The notes under the pieces are model-generated. The model had not been told where the DNA came from and ran no database searches. It worked only from the letters and a program-made list of their open reading frames with translations. A program made the position numbers and the translations under genes. This document shows positions 33,156-44,628 of a stretch of DNA of 64,000 nucleotides, piece by piece (positions within the stretch are counted from its first letter, which is position 1; every line of letters begins with the position of its first letter). Source of the stretch: Okapia johnstoni (lineage: Eukaryota > Chordata > Mammalia > Artiodactyla > Giraffidae); assembly GCA_024291935.2 (NCBI GenBank), contig CM044306.1, forward strand, positions 19,291,001-19,355,000. The letters are read 5' to 3'.

Positions 33156-35706
33156 GGTCAGGCGGTTTGAACGAGACGAAGACGGAACCGGAGCCGGAAG
33201 ATGGCAGTGAACGTGTACTCAACATCGGTCACCAGTGATAACCTCAGTCGACATGACATGCTGGCCTGGATCAATGAGTCTCTGCAGTTGAATCTGACAA
33301 AGATTGAACAGTTGTGCTCAGGGGCTGCCTATTGTCAGTTTATGGACATGTTGTTCCCTGGCTCCATTGCCTTGAAGAAAGTGAAATTCCAAGCTAAGCT
33401 AGAACATGAATACATCCAGAACTTCAAAATACTACAAGCAGGTTTTAAGAGGATGGGTGTTGACAAAATAATTCCTGTGGACAAATTAGTAAAAGGAAAG
33501 TTTCAGGACAATTTTGAATTCGTTCAGTGGTTCAAGAAGTTTTTTGATGCAAACTATGATGGAAAAGAGTATGATCCTGTAGCTGCCAGACAAGGTCAAG
33601 AAACTGCAGTGGCCCCCTCCCTTGTTGCTCCTGCTCTGAACAAACCGAAGAAACCTCTCAGCTCTAGCAGTGCAGCTCCACAGAGGCCCATTGCAACACA
33701 CAGAACTACTGCAACCCCTAAGGCTGGCCCGGGTGTGGTGAGGAAGAATCCTGGTGTAGGGAATGGAGATGACGAAGCAGCTGAATTGATGCAGCAGGTC
33801 AATGTATTGAAGCTTACTGTTGAAGACTTGGAGAAGGAGAGAGACTTCTATTTTGGAAAGCTGAGGAACATTGAGTTGATTTGCCAGGAGAACGAGGGGG
33901 AGAACAACCCTGTGCTGCAGAGGATTGTGGACATTCTCTACGCCACAGACGAAGGCTTCGTGATACCTGATGAAGGGGGCCCACAGGAGGAACAGGAAGA
34001 GTATTAATAGCCTGGACCAGCCGAGCAACATCCGAATTCTTCACTCCAAATCATGTGCTTAACTGTAACATACTCCCTTTTATTATTCTTAGAGGACTCA
34101 CTGGTTTCTTTTCATAAGCAAAAAGCACCTCTTCTAAAAGTGCACTTTGCAGAAGTTTCACTCCTTTTCCAATAAGTTTGAGTTAGGAACGTTTACCTTG
34201 TAGCAGAGCAGTATTAACATCTAGTTGCTTCACCCAGGGAACAAAGAGGCTGACCATGGGGCTCACTTTGTGGATGCTGGTAGCACTGATAGCTGGAGAA
34301 GGTGGAGACCTCAGTAGAGAAATGTAAAGACTGATTTGAATTTTAAGTTAATGTGAAGTCTTGGCAGAGAACGTTTTAATAAATAAATGCCTTAAGAGTA
34401 TTTAAAAGATGCTTCCATATTTCAAAATATAAAATGTGTGTTTGACATTGTGTCTGGGAAGGAAGGGCTGGAACCTGGAGCCTTTGGGACCTGCTGTTCC
34501 CAGCCCTCGCAGGACTGCTTGATCCTCATAAGCCCAGACGTTGTCCCAAAAGCAAAATTTGAAAAGTTATTCTTAAGCCATTTTGGTGTCCTTGACCAAT
34601 AGCATGCCTGCTAAGAAGCAAGAGGCATTGTTGCCTGGATGAATAGAGGGTGTGTTTCAGACCTGAGACGTTTTGAGTCAAAGAGCTTGATTTTCATTGA
34701 GCATTTCTCTGGTGATTTTTCCAGTTATCCCTGATAATTCTGTGTACTGTGTGTGTGTGTGTGGTTTTTTTTTTTTTTTTGGAAACGAGGTGTGTCCAGT
34801 TTTTAAACCTAACAACTACTTTTGGGGACTTGCCCACATCTCTGGGATTTGAATGGGGGTTGTGTCCCGTTTTACTGTCTTTTAAGTTTACATTTAACAT
34901 GTTCCTCTTCTCTGCTCCCCTTGCCCACTGGGGACTCCTCTTTGGCTCCTTAAAATTTGCTGCTTAGAGTGGAAGTTCAGCAGGCAGGTGATCATACTGC
35001 AAGTTCTTTCTGGACCTCTGGCAAAGGGAGTGATCAGTGAAGGCCACCACTCCTTTGGGATCTGCAAGGCTGGGTGTTTTCGGTACCTGCTGTCCACAGC
35101 CCTCCACTGTTATCGGAATACTTTGCCAGTGCACTAATCTCTTTGGAGATAAAAATGTTAGCGTGTTACTAAATGTTAATTTTCTTTTGCAGAAAATATA
35201 GTACCATGTCTGAATTAATTATTAATATTTAAAATATTTCATTCCTTAATTCCCTCATCTGCTTTGCTCACAGCCGACTCAGTTCCTTTGTTTGGCAGAA
35301 TTCTGCAACATGTGTGTCACCCACTACTGAGATTGTTCAGCCCCTGATGTATTTGTATTGATTTGTTTCTGGTGGTAGCTTGTCCTGAAATGTGTGTAGC
35401 AAGCAGGTATTTTATGATAAAAAAATTGTTGTGTAGTGCATGCTCTGTGTGGAATTCAGAGGAAAACCCAGATTCAGTGATTAACAATGCCAAAAAAAAT
35501 GCAAGTAACTAGCCATTGTTCAAATAACAGTGGTGCTATTTCTCTTTTGTGGCCTTTTAGACTTTTGTTGCCCTAAAATTCCATTTTGTTGGGAACCTGT
35601 TTTCCACCTGGTCTTTCTTGACAGGGTTTTTTTCTACTTTTAAAACAGTTTCTAAATAAAATTCTGTATTTCAAGAGTAAAAAAAAAAATAAATAAAATA
35701 AAAAAT
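33156..35706 (+). pseudogene. Processed MAPRE1 (EB1) retrocopy, full length
   Basis: An intron-less copy of MAPRE1 mRNA: 45 bp of 5' UTR (from GGTCAGGCGGTTTGAACGAG), the whole coding region, a 1.65-kb 3' UTR with AATAAA near 35655, and a poly-A tail 35680-35706. The perfect 15-bp duplication AAATTCATCCCACTG flanks it at 33141-33155 and 35707-35721. The upstream junction TT/AAAT fits the L1 endonuclease preference TT/AAAA. These are the hallmarks of L1-mediated retroposition. I call it a pseudogene because no promoter came with it, but the open frame is intact (see the CDS entry). It lies sense to both CAVIN1 and STAT3. Confidence 0.95.
33201..34007 (+). CDS. Intact EB1-like open frame inside the retrocopy
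   Basis: 268 codons, the standard EB1 length, with no stop or frameshift. EB1 tracks growing microtubule plus ends. The calponin-homology domain (about residues 14-116, with MLAWINESL and [15 protein letters not shown]) is complete. A Ser/Pro-rich linker (about 124-185) follows, then the EB-homology coiled coil (about 190-255, with [16 protein letters not shown]) and the terminal EEY motif bound by CAP-Gly proteins. The start is the parental ATG (GGAAGATGG). If transcribed, it could make an almost normal EB1. Absence of decay suggests a young copy rather than proven function. Confidence 0.8.
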   Translation: MAVNVYSTSVTSDNLSRHDMLAWINESLQLNLTKIEQLCSGAAYCQFMDMLFPGSIALKKVKFQAKLEHEYIQNFKILQAGFKRMGVDKIIPVDKLVKGKFQDNFEFVQWFKKFFDANYDGKEYDPVAARQGQETAVAPSLVAPALNKPKKPLSSSSAAPQRPIATHRTTATPKAGPGVVRKNPGVGNGDDEAAELMQQVNVLKLTVEDLEKERDFYFGKLRNIELICQENEGENNPVLQRIVDILYATDEGFVIPDEGGPQEEQEEY

Positions 35707-35937
35707 AAATTCATCCCACTGATATGCACCTCATCTGGGCCTGGTGTCCTGTGTTTTCTCATCGTGAGTCTCCTCAGGTGTAGGGCAGGGGGTATAGGGG
35801 GTGGGAGGGGAGGATTCCAGCAGTTTACTGCAGAATGGTGGGCAATCTTAATTTCCATCCTGAGTTCCCTCAGGACTCACTGTCAGGGTGGCTGTAATAT
35901 GGCACCTTCATTCAACATCTTTTGTTTACTGATGATT

Positions 35938-36212
35938 GTTGTTTCGTTTAGGCGCTAAGTTGTGTCCACCTCTTTTGCGACTCCATGGACTACAGCCCAC
36001 TAGGCTTCTCTGTCCATGGAATTTTCCAGGAAAATTCTCTAGGGAACCTTCCCCAATTCAGTTTACTTCAGTCGCTCAGTCGTGTCCGACTCTGCGACCC
36101 CATAGACTGCAGCATGCCAGGCTTCCCTGTCCATCACCACCCAGGGATCAAACCAGTGTCTCTGCACTTGCATTGCAGGTGGATTCTTTACCATTGAGCC
36201 ACCAGGGAAGCC
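35938..36212 (-). mobile_element. Bov-A2-like SINE dimer
   Basis: Two BovB-derived units in reverse orientation (CATGGACTACAGCCCACTAG and GTCGCTCAGTCGTGTCCG), ending GAGCCACCAGGGAAGCCC. Confidence 0.85.
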
Positions 36213-36496
36213 CTTACTGATAATGGCAGGCAGCAATCTTTTGTCCACACCTGGGATCTAAGGGAGTTCCTCTACAGATTGAGTTATCAGGTCTCTAAAT
36301 AGTACTTCCAAAGTCCTTATCCCAAGAGGTAACTTTCTTCAGGGGCAAGAGAAGACAGCTGCAGCATCTTACACTTGTCCAGACCTCATTTGCTCTCACC
36401 TGCAGTATTTGAACTGCCTTTAGATTCTTTCTAATCTATTCCCCATGTTACTGCCAGGTAGAGATAGAGATATAAACTTATATATATTATTTATAC
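36213..36496. other. No gene; unclassified spacer
   Basis: Nothing recognised. Confidence 0.5.
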
Positions 36497-36499
36497 AGT

Positions 36500-36703
36500 T
36501 TGAAGTCGCTCAGTCATGCCCGACTCTTTGCTACCCAGTGGACTGTAGCCTACCAGGCTCCTCTCTCCACGGGATTCTCCAGGCAAGAATACTGGAGTGG
36601 GTTTCCATTTCCTTCTCCACCGGATCTTCCCGACCCAGGGATCGAACCCGGGTCTCCTGCATTGCAGGCAGACGCTTTAACCTCTGAGCCACCAGGGAAG
36701 CCC
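36500..36703 (-). mobile_element. Bov-tA SINE, well preserved
   Basis: GAAGTCGCTCAGTCATGCC through GGATCGAACCCGGGTCTCC to GAGCCACCAGGGAAGCCCC. Close to consensus, so relatively young. Confidence 0.92.
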
Positions 36704-36754
36704 CATTTATACTTATGTAGATATAGGTACACAGATTTTCTTTTTTAAAGAAAA

Positions 36755-37262
36755 CATACTTTCCAGTTTAAATGTCTTCCTTTGACCAAAGGGTTAAAGT
36801 CTTTGGCATGGCTCACAAGATACCTTAAGAGTCTGGCCCCATGGGACTTCCCTGGTGGTCCTGTGGCTGAGTCCACCTTGCAATGCAGGGGACATGGGTC
36901 TGATCCCTGGTCTGGGAACTAAGATCCCACATGCCTCGGAGCAACTAAGCACTTATGTGCTGCAACTGCTGGGCTCACATGCCACAACTAGAGTCTGTCT
37001 GCCACAACTAAGACCTAACACCGCCAAATAAACAATTTTTTTTTTTTTAGAGTCTGGTCCCTGCCTCAGTTCTTAGTACTCTTCAATATGCTCTTTAGGA
37101 GTCTGCTGGTCAAAAATGGCCCACATACTTTCAGGCCTGTGGGCCTTATCTCTCTCTGGAATGGCTTCCCTCTTTCCACCTCCCCTCATAAACCAACCTC
37201 TTCCCCAGTCATACTGATCATTTCCTTCTCAGGGTTCCCATAGGACTCTATGTCAATAAACG
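36755..37262 (+). mobile_element. L2 fragment split by a SINE
   Basis: ACCAAAGGGTTAAAGTCTTT and GGCATGGCTCACAAG precede the SINE at 36843-37048. After it come CAGGCCTGTGGGCC-type sequence and an L2-like end with GTCAATAAACGTTTGTGG. AGAGTCTGG(C/T)CCC appears on both sides of the SINE. Confidence 0.55.
36843..37048 (+). mobile_element. CHR-type SINE
   Basis: GGGACTTCCCTGGTGGTCCT head, GGGAACTAAGATCCCACATG, and a tail ending in a T-rich run near 37036-37047. Imperfect flanking repeats around 36827-36840 and 37049-37062. Confidence 0.85.
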
Positions 37263-37542
37263 TTTGTGGAACGAATTTTAAGACTTGATTGCAAGGGTCA
37301 TAAACTCACCTCAGACTGGCTTCAGCAGAAAAAGCCAAAATGAAACAAAACAAACATACCAAAAAACCCACCAAAGCTGAAAATAAAAATCGAGGGAGTT
37401 AAAGTAATCGAAAAAATTTCCAATGGTAGGTCCAGGAGTGTCTGGTTGCAAGTTCTGATGTAACACCACTAGGAATTTCTCTTCCTATCTCCTCTTCTCT
37501 GCTGTGTTTTTCATTAGCAATTAGATTTTCCCCATGTGTTGG

Positions 37543-37812
37543 CAGGAGAAGGCAATGGCACCCCACTCCAGTACTCTTGCCTGGACAATCCCATGGACAG
37601 AGGAGCCTGGTGGGCTGCAGTCCATGGGGTCGCTGAGAGTCGGACGTGACTGAGCGACTTCACTTTCACTTTTCACTTTCATGCATTGTAGAAGGAAATG
37701 GCAACCCACTCCAGTGTTCTTGCCTGGAGAATCCCAGGGACGGAGGAGCCTAGTGGGCTGCCGTCTATGGGGTCGCACAGAGTCAGACACGACTGAAGTG
37801 ACTTAGCAGCAT
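37543..37812 (+). mobile_element. Bov-A2 SINE dimer
   Basis: Two tandem BovB-derived units, the first with GGAGAAGGCAATGGCACC and the second with AGAAGGAAATGGCAACCC, each ending in a GACTGA(G/A) terminus. A CACTTTCACTTTTCAC linker separates them. Confidence 0.9.
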
Positions 37813-38019
37813 GTGTTGGCAAAGATGACCATCAATAGCTGCAGGCTTACTGCTTGATAGCTCAACAACCCCAGTTAGAGAATTTCTTTCCAAATCTTTC
37901 CAGAATTTCAGATACGTTCCTGAGATGTCACATATTCAAACCACTGTGCCTTTGACCAAATCTAGGCCATAGACCGTTTTTAGAACCCACCTGCAGCATA
38001 GAATTGAGAGCGGAGAAAG

Positions 38020-38485
38020 GGACTTCCATGGTGGTCCAGTGGTTACATTTTGTTTATTTATTTATTTTCGGCTGTGATGGGTCTTCATTGCTGCTCGCTG
38101 GCTTTCTCTAGTTGCAGCAAATGAGGGCTATTCTTTGCTGCGGTGCTCAGGCTTTTCATTGCAGTGGCTTCTCTTGCTGTGGAGCACGGGCTCTAGGTGT
38201 GCAGGCTTCAGTAGTTACAGCATGTGGGCTCAGTAGTTGTGGCTTATGGGCTCCAGAGCAAGGGTTCAGAAGTTGTGGTGCACGGGCTTGGTTGCTGTGT
38301 GGCGTGTGGGGTCTTCCCAGACCAGGGATGGAAATTGTGTCCCCTGCATTGACAGGCAGATTCTTAACTGCTGGACTACCAGGGAAGTCCGGTCCAGTGG
38401 TTAAGACTCCAAGCTCCCAATTCAGGGGGCATGGGTTTGATCCCTGGTCTGGGAACTAAGATCTTGCATGCTGCTCAGCAAGGAA
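38020..38485 (+). mobile_element. CHR-type SINE split by another CHR SINE
   Basis: The head GGACTTCCATGGTGGTCCAG (38020-38045) and the remainder (38404-38485, AAGACTCCAAGCTCCCAATT onward) belong to one plus-strand copy interrupted at 38046. Confidence 0.88.
38046..38390 (-). mobile_element. Long CHR-type SINE nested in a CHR SINE
   Basis: A full long form in reverse orientation. The perfect 13-bp duplication GGTCCAGTGGTTA (38033-38045 and 38391-38403) comes from the host SINE itself and proves the insertion order. Confidence 0.92.
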
Positions 38486-39544
38486 AGCTGATTTCCCAAA
38501 GGAAAAATGAGTTGCTGTTAGGGGAAGGAGAGAAGATGATGGGTGGACAAAGAATCAGGTGTTCTTTCCCATGGATCTATTTGTGATACTGTGCTAACAG
38601 CCAAGATACAATATATCTAGCTCTTGATTTGAAACATTTTGCAATTAGTGGGAGAGGCAGATGTTCAAAATAACTCAAAGAGATTGAGTAAGAGAAGTAA
38701 AGCAAAATACAATGGCAATACACTGAAAACAGATTCACCCTGCTTGGGGAATATAAGGAAACTTAAAGAGGAAGAGGGCTTTTAAGTTATAATCCTTCAC
38801 AAAGGGTAGGATTTGAAATACATGTTGCTGGAGGGCAGAGACAATATTTTACTTGATTTTTGTGTCACCTAACACAAAACTGTTAACACCTAACCTAACT
38901 GTTAGAGCCTAACAGTGTCTCATACACGATTTCATTGGTAAATGTTATTAGGTTGAAAGCATGACAAAAGAACACTGGCCAAAAGGGGAAAAAGGAACTT
39001 ATGTTGGAAGGCTGCCAAGGTATCCCATGGACACCAAGGAATTGCTGAGCGGTCAGGCTGGGAAGAACAGGAATCAGGGGATCTCCAGGGACTTTCGAGA
39101 GGCAGATGATGGATAGCCCTCTTGAAAGTGCTCACATTAATGGAACTCAGCTTGCAGGGCTCCCAGGCTCTGTGCCTCTCAGTTTCAAATTCCAAATTCC
39201 TGGCAGAGAGACTCTGATTAAGCCAGTAAACATGCACCCACCCAGGATTTAATCATCTATGACCAGGAGAATAGGATCATGAAATACCAACATGCCCGAA
39301 GGGACCTATTCCAGCATATGAATGGGGAGTAGAGGAAACAATTCCCAGGAAAGGAGGACTCATTGTGAGCCAGACAGGACCCAACAGGTATCTCTTGACA
39401 TGGTAGATACTCAGAACGTGTTAATTAAATGAAAGTAGTGATGTGGGACAGGCACAGTCCTCCAGGTAAAGGGAACAGTGTGTGGAAAGGCAAAGAGGCA
39501 GGAACACTGAGGACATGATTGAAGAACAGTTAATAGAATAACGA
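38486..39544. other. No gene; unclassified spacer
   Basis: About 1 kb of apparently unique sequence without splice-supported coding signal. Confidence 0.45.
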
Positions 39545-39659
39545 GGGGACTTCCACTGTAAAACTCTGTGCTTCCACTGTAGGGGGTGTAGGTTTGATTC
39601 CTGGTCAGGGAAATAAGATTTCATATGCTGCACAGCCAAAAAAAAAAAAAAAAAAAAAA
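39545..39659 (+). mobile_element. CHR-type SINE with long A tail
   Basis: GGGGACTTCCACTG head with an internal deletion, GATTCCTGGTCAGGGAAAT and a run of about 22 A residues. Confidence 0.8.
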
Positions 39660-39691
39660 TTTATGGGTGTTGAAACCTATAAGAGTCTTGC

Positions 39692-39810
39692 TTTATTTGT
39701 TTATTTTTTAATATTTTGACCGCGTGGCTTTCGGGATCTTAGTTCCCCAACCAGGGATTTAACCCAGTGGAAATGTGGAGCCCTAATCACTGGACCACCA
39801 GAGAATTCCC
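39692..39810 (-). mobile_element. CHR-type SINE
   Basis: ATTTTGACCGCGTGGCTTTC through CCCCAACCAGGGATTTAACC to GGACCACCAGAGAATTCCC. Flanked by similar AAGAGTCTTG/AAGGGTCTTG repeats. Confidence 0.82.
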
Positions 39811-40369
39811 AAAGGGTCTTGTTTTATAGATGAGAAAAGCAGTAGTCATTTTAGAGAGGAAGTTACTGTGGACCTGGAAGAGAAGGTTGTTCATTTGTAC
39901 CTTATAAGACTCAGCATAAAATAGTTATCAGAAGAGAAGTGATCTTTGAAGTGCTAGGAACAGATGAGCTAGCCAAGGGACAGGGGGAGTTAGGGAGAGA
40001 AGAGGATGGATTGTAAAATTAAAGCAGGCATGCCCACATTTAAGAAGGAGACTGTGGGATGGTTGGAGAGGGAGAAGAACACCTTACTGGGTGCAGGGCA
40101 CTTTCATAGGTATTATCTTAGGTAATTCTGAAGCTTATCAGATGTCCTTCTGCTTGGAAAATCCCTGCTCCCTCCCTCCAGGGCTTTGTCTTTTTTTGGA
40201 ACCTGCTTTTACTGGATAACCTTGTCCAACCTGCTTTTTCAAAGATGTCTATCTGGACCAATGAAATCCTCTCTGCCAGCAATTTAGAATTTTGAGCCTA
40301 CAGCTGCCAGGAAATTGGAAATTTAATTCCAATCAGATGAACAACAACAAAAAAGTGAAAAAGAATGCT
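39811..40369. other. No gene; unclassified spacer
   Basis: Nothing recognised beyond a weak L2-like patch near 40140-40260. Confidence 0.45.
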
Positions 40370-40668
40370 TGAGGACTTTCAGTCCAGTGGCTGGGAGTCC
40401 TCCTGCCAATGCAGGGGACACAGGTTTGGTCCCCGGTCTGGGCAGATTCCACATGCTGAGGGGCAACTAAGCCTGTCAGCCACAATTACCAAGCCCACCA
40501 GCTGCAATTACTGACCCATGAACTAAGAGCTCGTGCTCTGCAACAAGAGAAGCCACTGCAATAAGAAGCCCACGCACCACAACTAGAGTAGGTCTCACAT
40601 GCCACAACTAGAGAAAGTCTGTGCACAGCAGCAAAGACCTAGCATAGCCTATATATATATATATATAT
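40370..40668 (+). mobile_element. Long CHR-type SINE with (TA)n tail
   Basis: GGACTTTCAGTCCAGTGGC head, long middle with CCACAACTAGAG units, and a tail that has turned into a (TA)n microsatellite (40650-40668). Confidence 0.82.
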
Positions 40669-40964
40669 GAATGCTTAAAATGGTAGCATTAAAAAACACC
40701 AGAGATTCAAAACATTTGGAACCTTCACTTACCCTTCTTATTGCCATGGTTAGAGACTGAACATTTCAGGAGCAGCCTCAAGTCAAGTCATGACAAGTGA
40801 AGGGCAGAACTTAGTGGGATTATAAGGTGTGGTTGTTCAACTCTTTCTTGGAATCTGGGAGAGATTTCAGATTCTTTCCAATAAGTTTCCCCCACCCTAC
40901 TCTTGTTTTTCTAGTGTTTTTTTTTTTTTTTTTTGAGTAAGATTATAGCTAACACTGTCTTCTC

Positions 40965-41295
40965 TTCTATCTTCACAACCTATGAGGTAGGTGCACTCAT
41001 ATTCTCTGTTCCACAGATGAGAAAACTGAGGCTCAGAGAGGTTAAGCAACTGACCCAAGGTCATATTACTCTGTAGGAGGGGTGCCTGAGCTTGGCTCTT
41101 ATCTGTCATGCTACACACTTAATTTGTATCTTCCAATCAAGACCTCTTTAATGCAAACTTCCTGAGGTCAGAATTAGATTCTTCATTGAAGATGAGGGTG
41201 CTGATACTCACAGAGGTTAAGGAACTGGCCCAGGGTTGCACCATTTATTCTGTGTCAGAGCCAGGATTCAAACTCTGTGTCTCACTTCAGCTCAC
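40965..41295 (+). mobile_element. Two MIR-like fragments
   Basis: 40965-41100 has AGATGAGAAAACTGAGGCTC and GAGAGGTTAAGCAACTGACC. 41180-41295 has CACAGAGGTTAAGGAACTGG and GAGCCAGGATTCAAACTC. Both follow the MIR core. Confidence 0.75.
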
Positions 41296-42124
41296 ATCAG
41301 CCTTCTAGTTAATGCAACTGTTTCTGTTGACCATTGTGATGGTCAAGGGAGTAAAGACTATCTAGGAGGGTGGAAGGGGGATGATTGACAGAGTGTACAA
41401 TCAAGTTAAATAAAATGACCCAGAAGAAGACATAAGCTTTGGTAAGAAAAAGGTCCCTAATGACCTTCAAGAGCCCTGTCCTATGGAGAGGAGAGTGCAG
41501 AAGCCACCTTGGTGGAGCAAGTTGGGGTGAGGACTTGGGGACCAAGATGGGAAAGGGGGCAGTTACTTGAGGGTCAAGATGGGAAAGACAGAGAATCTGC
41601 AGAGACAGAAGGGAAGGAATAAGTGGAAAAGGTCAGGAGAGAGAGGAGAACTGATAAAACTCACAGTGGCAGGGGTGGAACCAAGAGCACTTCCATTTAG
41701 TCCATGTGTTTATTGAGCACTACTGTGTGTCCTGCAGGGAGAGACAAGGAAGAAGTGAACTGGCAAAATCCGTTTTTTCCAGAACTGATAGTATAATGAA
41801 GAAGACAGATAAGAAACTGTAAATAGATAAATAAAGTGAGGATTATGATAAGAGTTTCAGAGGAAACAGCACATAGAGAGAAGACTAACCTTAGGTGGTG
41901 GTAGTTAGACAAGGTCTCGCTGAGCAGGTGAGACCAGAAGGGTGAGAAGGAACTAAGCCATGCCAGAGCTACAGAAGGAAAAAGAAGGGCATATGCAAAG
42001 GCCCTGAGGTAGCAATGGACTGGCTGGAATTGAGGGGACAGGAGAGAATTTGGTGGGATAGGTGGTGCCTTGGAGGGGATGAGAAAGGAGAACTCATTTT
42101 CTCCTAAGCCCCATGGGAATGACA
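41296..42124. other. No gene; purine-rich spacer
   Basis: Unclassified, with an old-repeat flavour near 41830-42060 (GGGCATATGCAAAGGCCCTG). Confidence 0.4.
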
Positions 42125-42315
42125 GGGCTTCCTGGTGGCTCAGAACCTGCCTGCAATGCAGGAGACCTGGGTTTGATCCCTGGGTCAGGAAGATCCCATG
42201 GAGGAGGACATGGCAACCCACTCCAGTATTCTTGCCTGAAGAATCCCATGGTCAGAGGAGCCTGATGGGCTGCAGTCGGTAGGGTCACAAAAAGTCAGAC
42301 TGAAGCAACTTAGTA
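42125..42315 (+). mobile_element. Bov-tA SINE
   Basis: GGGCTTCCTGGTGGCTCAG head with a short deletion, GGTTTGATCCCTGGGTCAGG, CCACTCCAGTATTCTTGCC, ending AGACTGAAGCAACTTAG. Confidence 0.88.
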
Positions 42316-42517
42316 CACACATGGGAATGACATGGTATGGACGATGTTTTAAGCAGCACAGGAAAAACATTTAGCCTTGAAAATATTGAGTATGGAGGAC
42401 TGTTTTTCAGACAGGAGTGAAGAGAGCTGCTTGCATGATGATGCCTGAGAAGTGTTTTTGCAGAAAGTGGAAGTCCAAGGAATTCATGTTGCATGGACCT
42501 GCCCTTCTCTGTAATTT

Positions 42518-42577
42518 TGTTTATTTACTTATTTACTGGCCATACCACTCAGCACGTGGGATCTTAATTTACCTAAT
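42518..42577 (-). mobile_element. CHR-type SINE stub
   Basis: TTTATTTACTTATTTACTGG, ACGTGGGATCTTAATTTACC, then abrupt loss of the remainder. Confidence 0.55.
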
Positions 42578-43070
42578 GTGACGAGTAGCAAACCATCCCG
42601 ATATGTAGTGGCTTAACAATCTAGAGGGGAAAAATAACAAAGCTGGGGGTATCATCCTTCCTGATTTCAAACTATAAATTACAAAGCCATAGTAATCAAA
42701 ACAGCACAATACTGGCAGTACCCAGATCAATGAAACAGAATTTAGAACCCAGAAATAAACCCACACAAAAATGGACAACTAATCTTCAACAGAGGAGTAA
42801 GGACACACAGTGGAGAAACGATAGTCTCTTCAATAGATGTTGTTGGGAAAATTGTACAGCCACATGCAAAAGAGTGAAGCTAAACCACTGTTTCACATCA
42901 TACACAAAAATCAACTTGAAATGGATTAAAGACTTGAATGTAAGACCTGAAACCATAAAACTCCTAGAAGAAAACATAGGCAATATGCTCTTTGACTTAA
43001 GTCTTAGCGATATCTTTCCAGCTATAGCTCCTTAGGCAAGGGAAACAAAAGCAAAACTAATCAAATGAGG

Positions 43071-43186
43071 GAATTTCCTGGCTGTCCTTTGGTTAGGGCT
43101 CTTTCACCGCCGGGAGGGTTCAACCCTTAGTTGGGGAACCAAGATCCCAAAAGCTGTTATGGCATGGCCAAAAAAATAAAAATTAG
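43071..43186 (+). mobile_element. CHR-type SINE, short form
   Basis: GGAATTTCCTGGCTGTCC head, GGTTCAACCCTTAGTTGGGG, GGCATGGCCAAAAAAATAAA tail. Confidence 0.8.
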
Positions 43187-43196
43187 GACTTCCCTG

Positions 43197-44148
43197 GACA
43201 TGGAACAACAGACTGGTTCCAAATAGGAAAAGGAGTACGTCAAGGCTGTATATGGTCACCCTGCTTATTTAACTTATATGCAGAGTACATCATGAGAAAT
43301 GCTGGACTGGATGAAGCACAAGCTGGAATCAAGACTGCCGGGAGAAATATCAATAACCTTAGATATGCAGATGACACCACCCTTATGGCAGAAAGTGAAG
43401 AGGAACTAAAAAGCCTCTTGATGACAGTGAGAGGGGAGAGTGAAAAAGTTGGCTTAAAGCTCAACATTTAGAAAACTAAGATCATGGCATCTGGTCCCAT
43501 CACTTCATGGGAAATAGATGGGGAAACAGTGGAAACAGTGGCTGACTTTCTTTTTCTGGGCTCCAAAATCACTGCAGATGGTGATTGCAGCCATAAATTA
43601 AAAGACGCTTACTCCTTGGAAGGAAAGTTATGACCAACCTAGATAGTATATTAAAAAGCAGAGACATTACTTTGCCAACAAAGATCCGTCTAGTCAAGAC
43701 TACGGTTTTTCCAGTAGTCACGTATGGATGTGAGAGTTGGACTGTGAAGAAAGCTGAGCGCTGAAGAATTGATGCTTTTGAACTGTGGTGTCGGAGAAGA
43801 CTCTTGAGAGTCCCTTGGACTGCAATGAGTTCCAACCAGTCCATCCTAAAGGAGATCAGTCCTGGGTGTTCACTGGAAGGACTGATGTTGAAGCTGAAAC
43901 TCCAATCCTCTGGCCACATAATGCGAAGAGTTTACTCATTGGAAAAGACCCTGATGCTGGGAAGGATTGGGGGCAGGAGGAGAAGGGGACGACAGAGGAT
44001 GAGATGGCTGGATGGCATCACCGACTTGATGGACATGGGTTTGGGTGGACTCCGGGAGTTGGTGATGGACAGGGAGGCCTGGCGTGCTGCGCTTCATGGG
44101 GTCGGAAAGAGTCAGACACGACTGAGCGACTGAACTGAACTGAACTGG
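43197..44148 (+). mobile_element. BovB LINE, 5'-truncated reverse-transcriptase fragment
   Basis: 950 bp of BovB 3' half in plus orientation, beginning inside the reverse transcriptase. The catalytic box codons for RYADDTT lie near 43360-43380. It is broken by a TAG near 43470, a frameshift near 43598 and further stops. It ends in the canonical GACTGAGCGACTGAACTG tail. It sits inside a CHR SINE whose head is at 43187-43196. Confidence 0.85.
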
Positions 44149-44310
44149 TGAACCAGTGGTTAGGACTCTGTGCTTCCAATACTGGGGGTGCGAGTTTGAT
44201 CCCTGGACTAGGAACTAGATTCCACATGCCACAACTAAAGATCTTGCATGCTGCAATTAAGACCTGGCACAGCCAAATAAATAAATATGTATAAATAAAA
44301 ATTTAAAAAA
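44149..44310 (+). mobile_element. CHR-type SINE, remainder after the BovB insertion
   Basis: CCAGTGGTTAGGACTCTGTG through GATTCCACATGCCACAACTA to an AAATAAATATG tail. With GGACTTCCCTGG at about 43190 it forms one copy interrupted by BovB. Confidence 0.82.
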
Positions 44311-44501
44311 GAAAAACAAATGAAATTACAACAAACTAAATACTTCCACACAGCAAAGAAAACCATCAACAAAATGAAAACACAACTGACAACCTACAAA
44401 ATGGCAGACTATATTTGCAAATGATCTACCCAAGGGGTTAATATCTAGAATACAGAAAGAACTCATATAGCTCAACAATAACAGAAACAAACAACGCAAC
44501 T

Positions 44502-44628
44502 GAATTCCCTGGTAGTCCAGAGATTAGGACTCCGAACTTCCACTGCAGGGGGCCTGGGTTCAATCCCTGGTCAGGAAATTAAGATCTCTTAAGCTGAGTG
44601 GCATGACCAATAAATAAATTAATTAATT
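44502..44628 (+). mobile_element. CHR-type SINE
   Basis: GAATTCCCTGGTAGTCCAG head, GGTTCAATCCCTGGTCAGG, and an AATAAATTAATTAATTAAG tail. Confidence 0.85.

Noticed and set aside
33486..34044. Minus-strand frames within the MAPRE1 copy
   Set aside because: Antisense shadow of the EB1 coding region, with no independent support.
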